From the NCBI GenBank assembly GCA_030532895.1, contig JAUNKF010000013.1:33605-92183 (forward strand): a stretch of DNA of 58,579 nucleotides. Direction: 5' to 3'. The stretch comes from Lautropia sp. GTDB lineage: Bacteria > Pseudomonadota > Gammaproteobacteria > Burkholderiales > Burkholderiaceae_E. The notes under the pieces were generated by a model. That model was not told where the DNA came from. It made no database searches and worked only from the letters and a program-made list of their open reading frames with translations. Below are positions 17,118-26,349 of this stretch, piece after piece (the first letter of the stretch is position 1; each line of letters opens with the position of its first letter). The translations under genes were made by a program, and so were the position numbers.

Positions 17118-17891
17118 TTACCAGCGCTTCCAGGGCGCCTTGCCCGAGGCCCACAGCTCTTCGAGCACGTGCTTGTCGCGCAGTGTGTCCATCGGTTGCC
17201 AGAAGCCGTCATGCCGCCAGGCGTGCAGCTGGCCGTCCGCCGACAGGGTGCGCATCGGTTCCTGCTCGAAAATCGTGTCATCGCCCTCGATGCGATCCAG
17301 CACGCTACGGTTCAGCACGAAGAAGCCGCCATTGATCCAGGCACCGTCGCCTTGGGGCTTTTCCATGAAGGATTCGATGCGGGTCTGATCCGAGGGCAGG
17401 GTGAAGGCGCCGAAACGCCCTGGTGGCTGCACGGCGGTGACGGTGGCCTCGGCACCATGTGACTTGTGGAAGGCGATGGAGGCGGTGATGTCGACATCGC
17501 TGACCCCATCCCCATAGGTGCAAAGGAAGGTGTCGCCTTTGATATAACGTGAGGCACGCTTGATGCGGCCGCCCGTCATCGTGTCCTGGCCGGTTTCGAC
17601 GAGGGTCACCTGCCAGGGTTCGGATTCGTTGCGGTGGATTGCCATCGAGTTCGAGCGGAGGTCGAAGCTGACATCGGCCTTGGCAATGGCGTATTCATGG
17701 AAGAAGCGCTTGATCACGTGGCTCTTGTAGCCGCAGCAGATCACGAAGTCGTTGATGCCATGAGAGGCATAGATCTTCATGATGTGCCAGAGAATGGGCT
17801 GACCGCCGATTTCCACCATCGGCTTCGGGCGAACAGAGCTTTCTTCGCTGATCCGGGTGCCAAAGCCTCCGGCAAGAATGACCGCTTGCAT
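17118..17891 (-). CDS. rfbF: Glucose-1-phosphate cytidylyltransferase
   Basis: The 257-residue protein makes CDP-glucose from CTP and glucose-1-phosphate, the entry step to CDP-3,6-dideoxysugars. It shows the nucleotidyltransferase signature [18 protein letters not shown] with the activator motif [10 protein letters not shown], then [10 protein letters not shown] and GGFFVLN. The length matches the family. GAGGA lies ten bases before the ATG at 17889-17891. CDP-glucose 4,6-dehydratase (rfbG) and the dehydrase rfbH, which normally follow, are not in the window, although a sugar C-methyltransferase is. It is divergent from the ChaN-like lipoprotein gene. Identification is secure; the final sugar is unknown. 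Confidence 0.95.
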   Translation of the reverse strand: MQAVILAGGFGTRISEESSVRPKPMVEIGGQPILWHIMKIYASHGINDFVICCGYKSHVIKRFFHEYAIAKADVSFDLRSNSMAIHRNESEPWQVTLVETGQDTMTGGRIKRASRYIKGDTFLCTYGDGVSDVDITASIAFHKSHGAEATVTAVQPPGRFGAFTLPSDQTRIESFMEKPQGDGAWINGGFFVLNRSVLDRIEGDDTIFEQEPMRTLSADGQLHAWRHDGFWQPMDTLRDKHVLEELWASGKAPWKRW

Positions 17892-18062
17892 GGTATTTGT
17901 ATCCTCATCGATCGATCGCAGCTCTGATGTTCCCGCCCTCTTCGCCGGCCGTCAAATGATGGCGACGCACGGTCAGGAAGGACTGGTAACAGGCAAGCCG
18001 GCAGGTGCTAGATCAGATGGGTTGGTTACAGTGTGGATGAATGTGGAAGAAGAGGAGCTTTT

Positions 18063-19409
18063 ATGGGCCGTTTCGGGTTTTTATGGCTGATTACCGGTCT
18101 ATTGAGTGCTTGTGCGCATGGGCCAGCCCATCGGCAGACCGAAACCTCAGCCCCTGTCGCCAATACTGTTTCAGTTACATCTGAGCTGATTTTTGATACG
18201 AAAAGCGGGGAAAGCCTGTCAGAGGATGCCTTGAAGCGTCGTTTTATTGAAACACCCTGGCTGCTCTGGGGCGAGCAACATGATCAAGCTCGACACCATG
18301 TTCTGCGGGCCAGGTGGCTCAGGCATTGGGCTGAGGCGTTGCCTGTGGCGCAACCGTCGGCGGGGTTGGCAAGGCACAGGGCTGCGTCGGCAGACCCGAT
18401 AGCGCTGGGGCGAAGGATGCAGGCGGCCATCGTGTTCGAACATCTGGATCGGGAGCATGGGGCTGCGTTGCGGCAGGTGCAGGCCCGTCAGCCTCGGGGG
18501 CCGCTTGTGGACTGGCTGGCGGCAGCCCGATTCGATGCCAAGCGATGGGGGGAGGCGGTGTATCAGCCGCTTTTCGAGGCGGCCCGGCATAGCGGGGTGT
18601 ACTGGGTGGCTGGCAACCTGTCCCGAGAGGCCGCCAGGCGGTGGATGATCATGCCGGGCACCCCAGGCACGAAAAGCACGACAGGAACCGCAGCGGCCGG
18701 AGGAACCGCGGGAACCGAGGCGTGGCTGAAGCCCAGGCTGGCAGCGCATTCGGCACAGCCCGCCGATGCCGACTGGTTGGCCACGCTGCGAGCGGCGGAC
18801 TGGAATCAACAAGCTGAGGCGCACCTGTTGGCGGCCGTTCGGGTGGGGCATTGTGATGCGCTGCCCGAATCGATGCTGGTGCCGATGGCGGCTGCTCAGC
18901 GTTTGAGGGATGCGGCGCTGGCCGCTGGTCTCAAGCAGGCAGCCGGCTCTGCAGGGCCGATGCAGCCAGCCAGCCTGGCCAGGAGGCTGGCGAATGATCG
19001 GGCCGGTCTTGCCGCGCAGCATCAGGGCGACGACGACGCTTTGCCGCCTCGCTTGCTGTTGGCCGGTAATGGCCATGTGGACAAACGGTTCGGCGTGCCT
19101 CGCTATCTGGGGGTTGCCGAGGCACAGGTGTTGGTCATGGGCATGGAAACGGTCTCGGCACAGGCATTTACACCGATGGTGACACCGTCGCTGTCCAGCA
19201 GCCAGCAGCAGCACCGGTCGCCGAGGCTGTCCGATTGGGTTGGCCCGGCGCGTGCCAGCCGGATGGCGGCGGCTTATGACGTGGTGGTCTTGACACCGGT
19301 GTCACCCGAGGCGGTGCCGGATCACTGTGCCGTGTTCCGTGACGGGAAGAGCCAGGCTGGAAAGAGCCCGGCTGCCATGCGACAGGCGGGGAGCCAGCCG
19401 CCCAGGTGA
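18063..19409 (+). CDS. ChaN-like haem-binding/TIKI-superfamily lipoprotein
   Basis: The 448-residue protein has a lipoprotein signal peptide with lipobox LLSAC. It has the ChaN signature WGEQHDQARHH (a GExH motif followed by paired His). A second conserved part, IVFEHLDREHG, then YWVAGNLSREAAR, and near the C-terminus LLAGNGHVDKRFGVPRYL, all fit the family (PF04187), whose members are iron-regulated haem-binding lipoproteins. It is longer than typical ChaN because of low-complexity Gly/Thr and Ala/Gln insertions in the middle. GAGGAG five bases before the ATG at 18063 fixes the start. It stands alone, divergent from rfbF and convergent with ftsY. Haem binding is inferred. Confidence 0.82.
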   Translation: MGRFGFLWLITGLLSACAHGPAHRQTETSAPVANTVSVTSELIFDTKSGESLSEDALKRRFIETPWLLWGEQHDQARHHVLRARWLRHWAEALPVAQPSAGLARHRAASADPIALGRRMQAAIVFEHLDREHGAALRQVQARQPRGPLVDWLAAARFDAKRWGEAVYQPLFEAARHSGVYWVAGNLSREAARRWMIMPGTPGTKSTTGTAAAGGTAGTEAWLKPRLAAHSAQPADADWLATLRAADWNQQAEAHLLAAVRVGHCDALPESMLVPMAAAQRLRDAALAAGLKQAAGSAGPMQPASLARRLANDRAGLAAQHQGDDDALPPRLLLAGNGHVDKRFGVPRYLGVAEAQVLVMGMETVSAQAFTPMVTPSLSSSQQQHRSPRLSDWVGPARASRMAAAYDVVVLTPVSPEAVPDHCAVFRDGKSQAGKSPAAMRQAGSQPPR

Positions 19410-19473
19410 GCGTGGCGGGCAGGATGCGTGCCCGCCGCTGGCTGGTGGATGATCGGGCCGGTGCTGTTGTCGA

Positions 19474-21159
19474 TCAGTGCAGCAAGGCCGAGGCAAATTC
19501 CTCGGCACTGAAAGCTTGGAGGTCTTCGACCCCCTCGCCCACACCGATGAAGTAAACCGGTAGCGGCTTGTCACGGCGGGTGTGGGCCAGGGCGGCGATG
19601 GCGCCGCCCTTGGCGGTGCCATCGAGCTTGGTGACGATCAGGCCCGTCAATTGAACCGCTTCATCGAAAGCTTGTACCTGGGCCAGCATGTTCTGGCCGG
19701 TGTTGCCGTCGAGAACCAGCAGCACCTCGTGCGGGGCGCCTTCCATCGCCTTGCCGATCACCCGGCGCACCTTCTTAAGCTCGTCCATCAGATGCTTCTG
19801 AGTCGGCAGCCGGCCGGCGGTATCGACCATCACCACATCCACCTTCCGGGCCTGACCGGCCTTCACCGAGTCGAAAGCAACGGCGGCTGGGTCTCCCCCT
19901 TCGCTGGCGATCACCTGTACCTGGTTACGTTCACCCCAGCGGGCGAGCTGCTCGCGCGCGGCGGCCCGGAAGGTGTCGCCTGCGGCCAGCAAGACGGATT
20001 GTTCGATCTGGTGCAGATGGCGGGCAAGTTTGCCGATGGAGGTCGTCTTGCCGGCACCGTTGACGCCGGTGATCATCATCACGAGTGGTTCGGCGCGGTC
20101 GATCTGAATGGGTTGTTCCAGCGGAGTCAGCAGCTCGGTCAGGATGCTGGTGAGGGCTGATTTCAGTGTGGCGGCATCGTTGATGCGCTCACGCTTGGCG
20201 CGGGTACGCAGCTCGCTCAGCAGCCACTCGGTCGTGCCATAGCCGGTGTCACTGGCGAGCAGTGCGGTTTCCAGCTCTTCATAGAGCGATTCGTCGATCT
20301 TGGCGCGCGAGAAGATGCTGCTGATTTGTGAGCGGGTGCGTGCTAGCCCCCCACGCAAGCGGGCGAGCCATCCTTCACGGGCCGGGCGCTCGGCTTCCTG
20401 CACGGCCGTGGCATCGGTGGGTACCACGAAGCTACGGGCAGGTTCTGCGTTGGTGTGTGCCGTATGAGGCTGGGCTGAGGTGTCGGTGTGGCTGCCTTGA
20501 TCCGTGGCGGGCGATGTGGCAGCCGGTGCTGTCGTCCGGGGCTGTGGCTCAGGCGGTGCTGCATGTGGGGCGGGCGCTGCGTCTGCCGTCGTCGGGGTTG
20601 ATGTGCTGGGCGGCTGGGCTGAGACGGGCGCCGGTGATGCTACGGCCGGGGACGTGGCAGCTGGGGCGGCCGGTGGTGGGGGTGTGTCCAGGGGCGCCGC
20701 TGTGGGTGTGCTGGCAGGTGTCGAGCCGTTCTCGGCTGGAGGCGCGGTGCGGGCACGGAAGCGGGAGGGCAGGCCACCACGGATGCTGCCAGGCGCAACC
20801 CCCGGCATGCCCATGCCCGTGAAAGGGGGTGTGGCTGCGGCGGGCGGTGTTGTGGTGGGGGGCGATTCGGCGTGCGCTTGCTGATGGGCAGCAGTCGAAT
20901 CCTGTGCCTGTGCCTGTGCCTGTGGTCGCTCTTCGGGCATCGCGTCGACGGGGGCGGGCGCGCTTGGGGAGGTAGGCGCTTCGGCAGGTTCTGGGGCCTG
21001 GGGCGTCGAGATCGTCGATGGGGCGGCGTGCGAGGCGGGCGGCAGCGCCGAGGCTGGGGGGGGCGGTGCAGCCTCGACGGTATCGAGGGCCGGGGCTGGT
21101 GCGGCTGCGTCGCTGGCAGCCTCGTGTTCTTTCTTTTTACGGCGGAAAAAACCGAACAT
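19474..21159 (-). CDS. ftsY: Signal recognition particle receptor FtsY
   Basis: The 561-residue GTPase docks the SRP-ribosome complex to the membrane for co-translational insertion. The start at 21157-21159 gives MFGFFRRKKKEHE, with AGGAAGG upstream. Residues 10-250 form an unusually long, Ala/Pro/Thr-rich tail in place of the acidic A domain. The N domain follows, and then the G domain with GVNGAGKTTSIGKLA (G1), DTAGRLPTQ (G3) and TKLDGTAKGG (G4). It is divergent from rsmD, an arrangement common in betaproteobacteria. Identification is secure. Confidence 0.97.
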   Translation of the reverse strand: MFGFFRRKKKEHEAASDAAAPAPALDTVEAAPPPPASALPPASHAAPSTISTPQAPEPAEAPTSPSAPAPVDAMPEERPQAQAQAQDSTAAHQQAHAESPPTTTPPAAATPPFTGMGMPGVAPGSIRGGLPSRFRARTAPPAENGSTPASTPTAAPLDTPPPPAAPAATSPAVASPAPVSAQPPSTSTPTTADAAPAPHAAPPEPQPRTTAPAATSPATDQGSHTDTSAQPHTAHTNAEPARSFVVPTDATAVQEAERPAREGWLARLRGGLARTRSQISSIFSRAKIDESLYEELETALLASDTGYGTTEWLLSELRTRAKRERINDAATLKSALTSILTELLTPLEQPIQIDRAEPLVMMITGVNGAGKTTSIGKLARHLHQIEQSVLLAAGDTFRAAAREQLARWGERNQVQVIASEGGDPAAVAFDSVKAGQARKVDVVMVDTAGRLPTQKHLMDELKKVRRVIGKAMEGAPHEVLLVLDGNTGQNMLAQVQAFDEAVQLTGLIVTKLDGTAKGGAIAALAHTRRDKPLPVYFIGVGEGVEDLQAFSAEEFASALLH

Positions 21160-21323
21160 GTCGTCCTTCCTGATGAGTTTCCATGATTCTATGCCGTTGG
21201 CGGATGTCGGGGGTGTCGTTCTGGTGGCCTGGTGTGCCTGCCGGCAAGTGCAGGCAGCTGGCCGAGTCTTGACCCTTCTGGTACTCTGGCTGCCCTCATG
21301 CTTTCTCTTGGGCAAACTGATTG

Positions 21324-21887
21324 ATGGCCTCGCAGATCCGAATCATTGGCGGGCAGTGGAAGCGCAGCGTGTTGCCGGTGCCCGGGCGCGACGGGTTGCG
21401 TCCGACACCTGATCGGGTGCGGGAGACGCTGTTCAACTGGTTGGGCCAGTCGGTGGATGGCTGGCGTTGTCTGGACGTGTTTGCGGGTACGGGAGCGTTG
21501 GGGTTGGAAGCGGCTTCCCGTGGGGCCGTCAAGGTGGTGTTGCTGGAACAGGATGCGGGTCTGGTGCGCCAGCTGCAGGACAGCGTGCGTCGTCTCAACG
21601 CTGAGGCTGTCGTGGACGTGGTTCGCACGGATGCTGAACGCTGGCTCAGGCAGATGCCGCCCATACCGCAGGATCTGATCCTGCTCGATCCGCCCTTTCG
21701 GGCCGGGTGGGTGGCTCGTATCCTGCCGAGCGTGTTGCCCTGGCGGGCAAGTGACGGGCTGATCTATGTGGAGTCGGATGAGGCGCTGTCCGATCAGGTG
21801 CTGCATCAGCAAGGCATTGATGGGCTTCAGGTGATTCGGGCGGCTCGGGCCGGGCAGGTTCATTATCATCTGCTGGCGGCGACGTGA
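21324..21887 (+). CDS. rsmD: 16S rRNA (guanine-966 N2)-methyltransferase
   Basis: The 187-residue protein has the RsmD N-terminus (IRIIGGQWKRSVLPVP), the SAM motif LDVFAGTGALGLEAASRGA and the catalytic DPPF motif for N2 guanine methylation. It modifies the 30S subunit during assembly. The ATG at 21324 is used rather than a TTG one codon upstream. It is followed by coaD after 104 bp on the same strand. Confidence 0.95.
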   Translation: MASQIRIIGGQWKRSVLPVPGRDGLRPTPDRVRETLFNWLGQSVDGWRCLDVFAGTGALGLEAASRGAVKVVLLEQDAGLVRQLQDSVRRLNAEAVVDVVRTDAERWLRQMPPIPQDLILLDPPFRAGWVARILPSVLPWRASDGLIYVESDEALSDQVLHQQGIDGLQVIRAARAGQVHYHLLAAT

Positions 21888-21991
21888 CAGAGGGGGCCTT
21901 GCCGGTGCCTGGTTTTTCAAGACCCGGCACGGCCATGCAGATAAACCTGTCCGATCAATGTCTGGCCTGATTCTTCCGTAAGGTGTGGTGA

Positions 21992-22474
21992 ATGACCAAA
22001 GTGATCTACCCTGGCACGTTCGATCCGATGACGATCGGGCATCAGGATATCGTGCAGCGTATTGCCGGCCGCTATGATGCGCTGGTGGTGGCCGTCTCGA
22101 ACAGTCGTCGCAACACGCTCTTCAGTCTGGACGAACGCCTGTCGATGGCCCGGTGTCTGCTGGCCGATCATGCCAACGTGACGGTGCTGCCCTTCGAGGG
22201 GTTGGTGACGGATTTTGCCCGTGAGGTGGGGGCGTCGCTGATCGTGAGGGGACTGCGTGATGCCAGTGATTTCGATTATGAGCGCCGCATGGCGAGCCTG
22301 AACCGTGTCCTGCAACCCGGTATCGACACGTTGTTCATGATTCCGGATGACCGTCACCAATCGATCACGGGCACGCTGGTGCGCGAGATTGCGATGATGG
22401 GCGGAGATGTCAGTGCCTTCGTGGGGCCGGTGGTGCTGGAAGGCTTGAAGCGTAAACGACAGGAGCGTGCCTGA
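21992..22474 (+). CDS. coaD: Pantetheine-phosphate adenylyltransferase
   Basis: The 160-residue protein carries out the fourth step of coenzyme A synthesis (4'-phosphopantetheine plus ATP to dephospho-CoA). It has the nucleotidyltransferase signature YPGTFDPMTIGHQDI and the ISGT-like IPDDRHQSITGTLVREIA. The length is typical. AAGGTGTGG precedes the ATG. The stop is one base before the ferredoxin ATG, so the two are translationally linked. Confidence 0.97.
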   Translation: MTKVIYPGTFDPMTIGHQDIVQRIAGRYDALVVAVSNSRRNTLFSLDERLSMARCLLADHANVTVLPFEGLVTDFAREVGASLIVRGLRDASDFDYERRMASLNRVLQPGIDTLFMIPDDRHQSITGTLVREIAMMGGDVSAFVGPVVLEGLKRKRQERA

Positions 22475-22475
22475 G

Positions 22476-22730
22476 ATGGCCTTGATCATCACCGACGAGT
22501 GCATCAACTGCGATGTGTGCGAGCCGGAGTGCCCGAACGAGGCCATTTCGATGGGGCCGGAGTATTACGTGATCGATCCCGACCGTTGCACGGAATGCGT
22601 CGGGCATTTCGATGAGCCGCAGTGTGTGCAGATCTGCCCGGTGGAGTGCATCCCGGTCAATCTGGCATTGAACGAAACGCGCGAGCAGCTGGAGGAAAAG
22701 TTCCGGCGGCTTCAAGCGGAAAAGACCTGA
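22476..22730 (+). CDS. YfhL-type 2[4Fe-4S] ferredoxin
   Basis: This is an 84-residue ferredoxin with two cluster-binding motifs. The first is CINCDVCEPECP. The second, CTECVGHFDEPQCVQICP, has the longer spacing typical of YfhL/Alvin-type ferredoxins. The C-terminal helix (ETREQLEEKFRRLQAEK) is also a family trait. The ATG at 22476 is served by AGGAG within the end of coaD. It carries electrons in the cytoplasm; its partner is not identified here. Confidence 0.92.
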   Translation: MALIITDECINCDVCEPECPNEAISMGPEYYVIDPDRCTECVGHFDEPQCVQICPVECIPVNLALNETREQLEEKFRRLQAEKT

Positions 22731-22880
22731 GGCGACCAGGCGGGCATCTCATCGGCCGTGTGTCATGAGCGCCCCGACGAGTGCGCATTGTCAGCGGGGA
22801 CACAGGTGCTGGGCGATGCATGCCTGGCAAACCTGCCGCCAGGATGCGCCTTCGTCGGACTGCCGATGCATCACGGATGC

Positions 22881-24191
22881 TTAGGCGTCAAAGCGATTGG
22901 CCGAGTAGGGCGCCGGGTTGGTGAAGGGGGTTTCGCCCGTCATCATCTCGGCCAGCAGCCGGCCGCTGGCGGCACCGAGCGTCAGCCCATGATGGGCGTG
23001 GCCGAAGTTGAACCACAGCCCTCGGTGGCGGGCAGCCGGCCCGATGATGGGGCGCATGTCGGGCGTGCAGGGGCGGCGGCCCATCCATGGTTCGGCCTCG
23101 ACGGCCGTGCCCAGTGGCCAGTATTGGCGGGCGATCCGTTCCGCCAGCGTCAATTGGGTACGCTCAGGGGGGGCATCGGGACGGGTCAGGGACACACCGG
23201 TCGTGAGCCGAACGCCATCCTTCATGGCCGACAGCACGAAGCCGCCCTTCGAGTCGCACATTGGCACCACCGGCACAGGCTGATCGGCTTGCGGCTTGAA
23301 ATGCAGGTGATAACCGCGTTTGTGTACCAAGGGCAGCCGGTAGCCCAGCGGCCGATAAACGTCGCCGGCATCAGGGCCGAGCGCGATCACGACGTGACGT
23401 GCCCGCAGTTCGCCTTCGTCGGTGGGCAGCGTCCAGTTGGTCTGCTCATCCGGCCGAGCTGCCGTGTCACCCAGGTGGCTCAGTCGGCGGGCGTCGGCGC
23501 GGATGAATCGTCCACCCTGTCGCACGAAAAGCTCGGCATAGCCTTTGACCAGATCACCGGGGGCGCTGACGGTCCACGGATCGAGCCAGTGGATGGCGCC
23601 TGCCATGTTCGAATCCGGTAGAAAGCCCGGCTCACGCGCTTTCAGGGCTTGGCCATCCAAGACATCGGCCTTCAGCTGATAGGGGCCGATCAGTGTGCGG
23701 GCGTCTGCGGCAGCGCGGGTGAAAGCCAGGGGGTCGCGATAGATGTCCATCCAGCCGCTTTGGCGAACGAGGTGGTTCAGGCCGGCCGCTTGAATGAGCG
23801 GGGCATGCTCGGCCGTGCACCGCTCGATCAGTGGGCGCATGTCATCGGCCGCGCGAGCCAGATTGGCCGGACTCGATTCGCGCCAGTAACGCCACAACCA
23901 CGGTGCGAGTCCTGGCATGGCCCGCCACTGAAAGCGGACATCCGGCTGGCGGTTGCCCGCATAGCGCAGGAGCGTGGGAATCGAATAGGGCATGGCATAA
24001 GGGATGACGCTGGCCCGCTCGATGAGGCCGGCGTTGCCGAAACTGGTGCCCTGGCCCGGTTCCTGTTGATCGACGAGCGCTACACGCTGACCACGCTGTT
24101 GAAGATGCAGGGCGGTGCAGACCCCGACGATGCCCGCTCCCAGCACGATGGTGTCGATGGTGATGGCGGAGGGCAGGTCGTGGGTCATCAT
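22881..24191 (-). CDS. DadA-like FAD-dependent D-amino-acid dehydrogenase family protein
   Basis: The 436-residue protein begins with a dinucleotide-binding fold (TIVLGAGIVGVCTALHLQQRGQRVALVDQ) followed by GTSFGNAGLI, both typical of DadA-type deaminating dehydrogenases. The C-terminal PWMGRRPCTPDMRPIIGP and FNFGHAHHGLTLGAASG complete the FAD-binding and substrate domains. It would oxidise a D-amino acid or related amine to a keto acid, passing electrons to the quinone pool at the inner membrane. It lies 62 bp downstream of the trehalase gene on the same strand and may be co-transcribed. The substrate is not determined. Confidence 0.85.
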   Translation of the reverse strand: MMTHDLPSAITIDTIVLGAGIVGVCTALHLQQRGQRVALVDQQEPGQGTSFGNAGLIERASVIPYAMPYSIPTLLRYAGNRQPDVRFQWRAMPGLAPWLWRYWRESSPANLARAADDMRPLIERCTAEHAPLIQAAGLNHLVRQSGWMDIYRDPLAFTRAAADARTLIGPYQLKADVLDGQALKAREPGFLPDSNMAGAIHWLDPWTVSAPGDLVKGYAELFVRQGGRFIRADARRLSHLGDTAARPDEQTNWTLPTDEGELRARHVVIALGPDAGDVYRPLGYRLPLVHKRGYHLHFKPQADQPVPVVPMCDSKGGFVLSAMKDGVRLTTGVSLTRPDAPPERTQLTLAERIARQYWPLGTAVEAEPWMGRRPCTPDMRPIIGPAARHRGLWFNFGHAHHGLTLGAASGRLLAEMMTGETPFTNPAPYSANRFDA

Positions 24192-24253
24192 GGGGTGGCA
24201 GCGGGCAGGTGGTCACAGGAAAGGCTCGCACCTGAATCTATCAGAATGACGGG

Positions 24254-26077
24254 TCAGTCTGCCAGCGCATTCAGTTCGGCTTTCTGGGCCTCGTCCAGGT
24301 ACTGAAGGCCCAGCAGGAAGGCACTGTTCGTCCAGCCAAAGCCGCCGGCCGGTACATATTCAAACACGGCGCCCACGTTGCCATACTCGGCATCGACCTT
24401 GTGCGAGGCACGCTCGACGTTGAATTTTTCAGGGATCAGACCGTTGTAGTCGACGGCGGCGCGTACCACCATGCGCATCCAGGCCATCGCGGCCTGCCGG
24501 GCTTCTGCCTCGAAGCCATAACGGCTCAGCCCCTCCCAGAGCATGATCTGGTGCGGTGCCCAGCCATAGGGGGCATCCCACTGGCGGTCTGGCCCTTCGC
24601 GTTTGTCGACAGGGCCGGTCGAGGCGATACCGCCGGCTTTGATCAGGGCTGGCAGGTGCGTCGTCACGAGCCGCATGGCCTCGTCAGCCGTGCAGCAGCC
24701 GGCCCACAGGGGCAGCAGGTTCGTGATCGACACGAAGGGCTGTGGCGCACCTTTGGTCACGTTGTAGTCGTAGAAGCAGCCATCGGCTTCGTGCCAGAGG
24801 TATTGCTTCATCAGTGCCTGGCGACGGGCCGCCTTGGCGCGCCAGTCATCGCCGGTGTGAATCTGTCCCTGATACTCGAAACGGCCCTCGAACCCGCTGT
24901 CGATCAGCGAGGCGATGTCGGTTTCAGCCCGGTACAGCATGCTGTTCAGATCGACGCTGGCCAGATCGGCGCAGCAGTCGTCGTAGCGGGTCGTCGTGTC
25001 GAGGCCGCTTTCGCGCATGCTGCGATCGTGCACGAAATACCGGTCGAGGTCGGCGTCTTCGAGCTGTTCGTTGTCGTACTGATCCTTGAAGTCCCGTAGT
25101 GACAGGCCGTGCCTGTCGGCATGCTGCTGCATGATGAAATCGAAGTGACCGTGCTCGGTCTCACGCGGGCGGCCTTTACCTTGTGCAAAGTACCGGTTCA
25201 ATCCGATGGGCGTGAGCCGGGTGGCCGGGTTCATCCAGACCTCATCATGCTCCTTGATGGCAATGCCCAGATGCTCGCGCAGCCAGTCTTTGGACACGCG
25301 ATCGCCGTAGCGTTGAATGAAGGTGTGCAGGAAATGGGCGTACACGGGCGGGTGCGAGCGCGTCAGATAATAGCTGCGGTTGGCGTTCAGCACCTTGCCG
25401 TAATGCTTGATCTGATAGGCCATGTTTTCAAGCATGCTGCGCGTCAGCTCGTACTGGTCATGCACCATCAGGCCGCGGGCGATGAAATAGCTGTCCCAGC
25501 CATACATTTCATTGAAGCGGCCGCCGGGCACCACATAGGGTATCGGCTTTTGCCGTTCGGCATCATACTTGAGTGCCAGCAGGCCGGGCTTTCGCTCGAT
25601 GCTTTTCAGGTAATCGTTCGTGAGTGTCTCGGGGACGGGCGACAGTTCCACGCTTGGATGCGCCTCGGCCAGGCGACGGTAATAGGCCACCCCTTCCGTG
25701 TCGCTTTCGGGGACGTACAGATACTGTTTGTCGGTGGGGCTGCGTTTTTCATCGGCCAGCGTTTTTTTCAGGCCGGCATCGTCGATCTGGCGGGTCAGCG
25801 TTTTCCAGTAATGCGTGCGCATCATGTGGTCGATGCGGGCAAGCGGGGGCATCTCGATCAGCTCGGTGTCGATCGTGCCATCGGCACTCAACCAGAGCTC
25901 CTGAAGCAGATTGGCCAGTCGGTACGTGCCTTTCACGGTGAAGCGGGTACCGTCGTTGGCGGTCAATTCAAACTGCTTTGGCCCCTTGTCTTCCACCGTG
26001 ATGGTCTTGCTGCCATCGGTGTCCTCCTGTTCAAGTAGTGCGGCCAGGGTCTCGTTGCGGTTGAGTTGCAGTTTCAT
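24254..26077 (-). CDS. Neutral trehalase (GH37) with fungal-type calcium-binding N-terminus
   Basis: The 607-residue enzyme hydrolyses trehalose to two glucose. Both GH37 signatures are present: PGGRFNEMYGWDSY (184-197) and QWDAPYGWAP (near 499-508). Residues 19-34 (DTDGSKTITVEDKGPK) match the calcium-binding motif of fungal neutral trehalases. The following VKGTYRLANLLQEL and KPGLLALKY also follow the fungal layout rather than that of E. coli TreA/TreF. It has no signal peptide and so is cytoplasmic. The ATG at 26075-26077 is chosen because the calcium-binding motif starts soon after; longer upstream frames add unconserved residues. No clear ribosome site is seen. Confidence 0.88.
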   Translation of the reverse strand: MKLQLNRNETLAALLEQEDTDGSKTITVEDKGPKQFELTANDGTRFTVKGTYRLANLLQELWLSADGTIDTELIEMPPLARIDHMMRTHYWKTLTRQIDDAGLKKTLADEKRSPTDKQYLYVPESDTEGVAYYRRLAEAHPSVELSPVPETLTNDYLKSIERKPGLLALKYDAERQKPIPYVVPGGRFNEMYGWDSYFIARGLMVHDQYELTRSMLENMAYQIKHYGKVLNANRSYYLTRSHPPVYAHFLHTFIQRYGDRVSKDWLREHLGIAIKEHDEVWMNPATRLTPIGLNRYFAQGKGRPRETEHGHFDFIMQQHADRHGLSLRDFKDQYDNEQLEDADLDRYFVHDRSMRESGLDTTTRYDDCCADLASVDLNSMLYRAETDIASLIDSGFEGRFEYQGQIHTGDDWRAKAARRQALMKQYLWHEADGCFYDYNVTKGAPQPFVSITNLLPLWAGCCTADEAMRLVTTHLPALIKAGGIASTGPVDKREGPDRQWDAPYGWAPHQIMLWEGLSRYGFEAEARQAAMAWMRMVVRAAVDYNGLIPEKFNVERASHKVDAEYGNVGAVFEYVPAGGFGWTNSAFLLGLQYLDEAQKAELNALAD

Positions 26078-26349
26078 GATGCGTGGTTCGGGTGAAACGG
26101 GGGCAGGATGCCACCTGAGGTGCATGTGTGGCCTGTCTGCCCAAACAATCGATTTTCTTGGGGAGGAAGGTAAGTCGGCTAACCAGGAGGTAGCCATCTT
26201 GTTGTCGGTGTTCGTGGTGTGTTGTCCGGGCGATGAGACCTTCGTATCGGGCGGTGAAAGGACGATGCTCAAGATGCCGAGGCCAAGGCCGGTTCAGGGG
26301 CAAAGGCCGGGCGAATGTTCAGAGGACAGGGATGTGAGTCCTGATTGTC

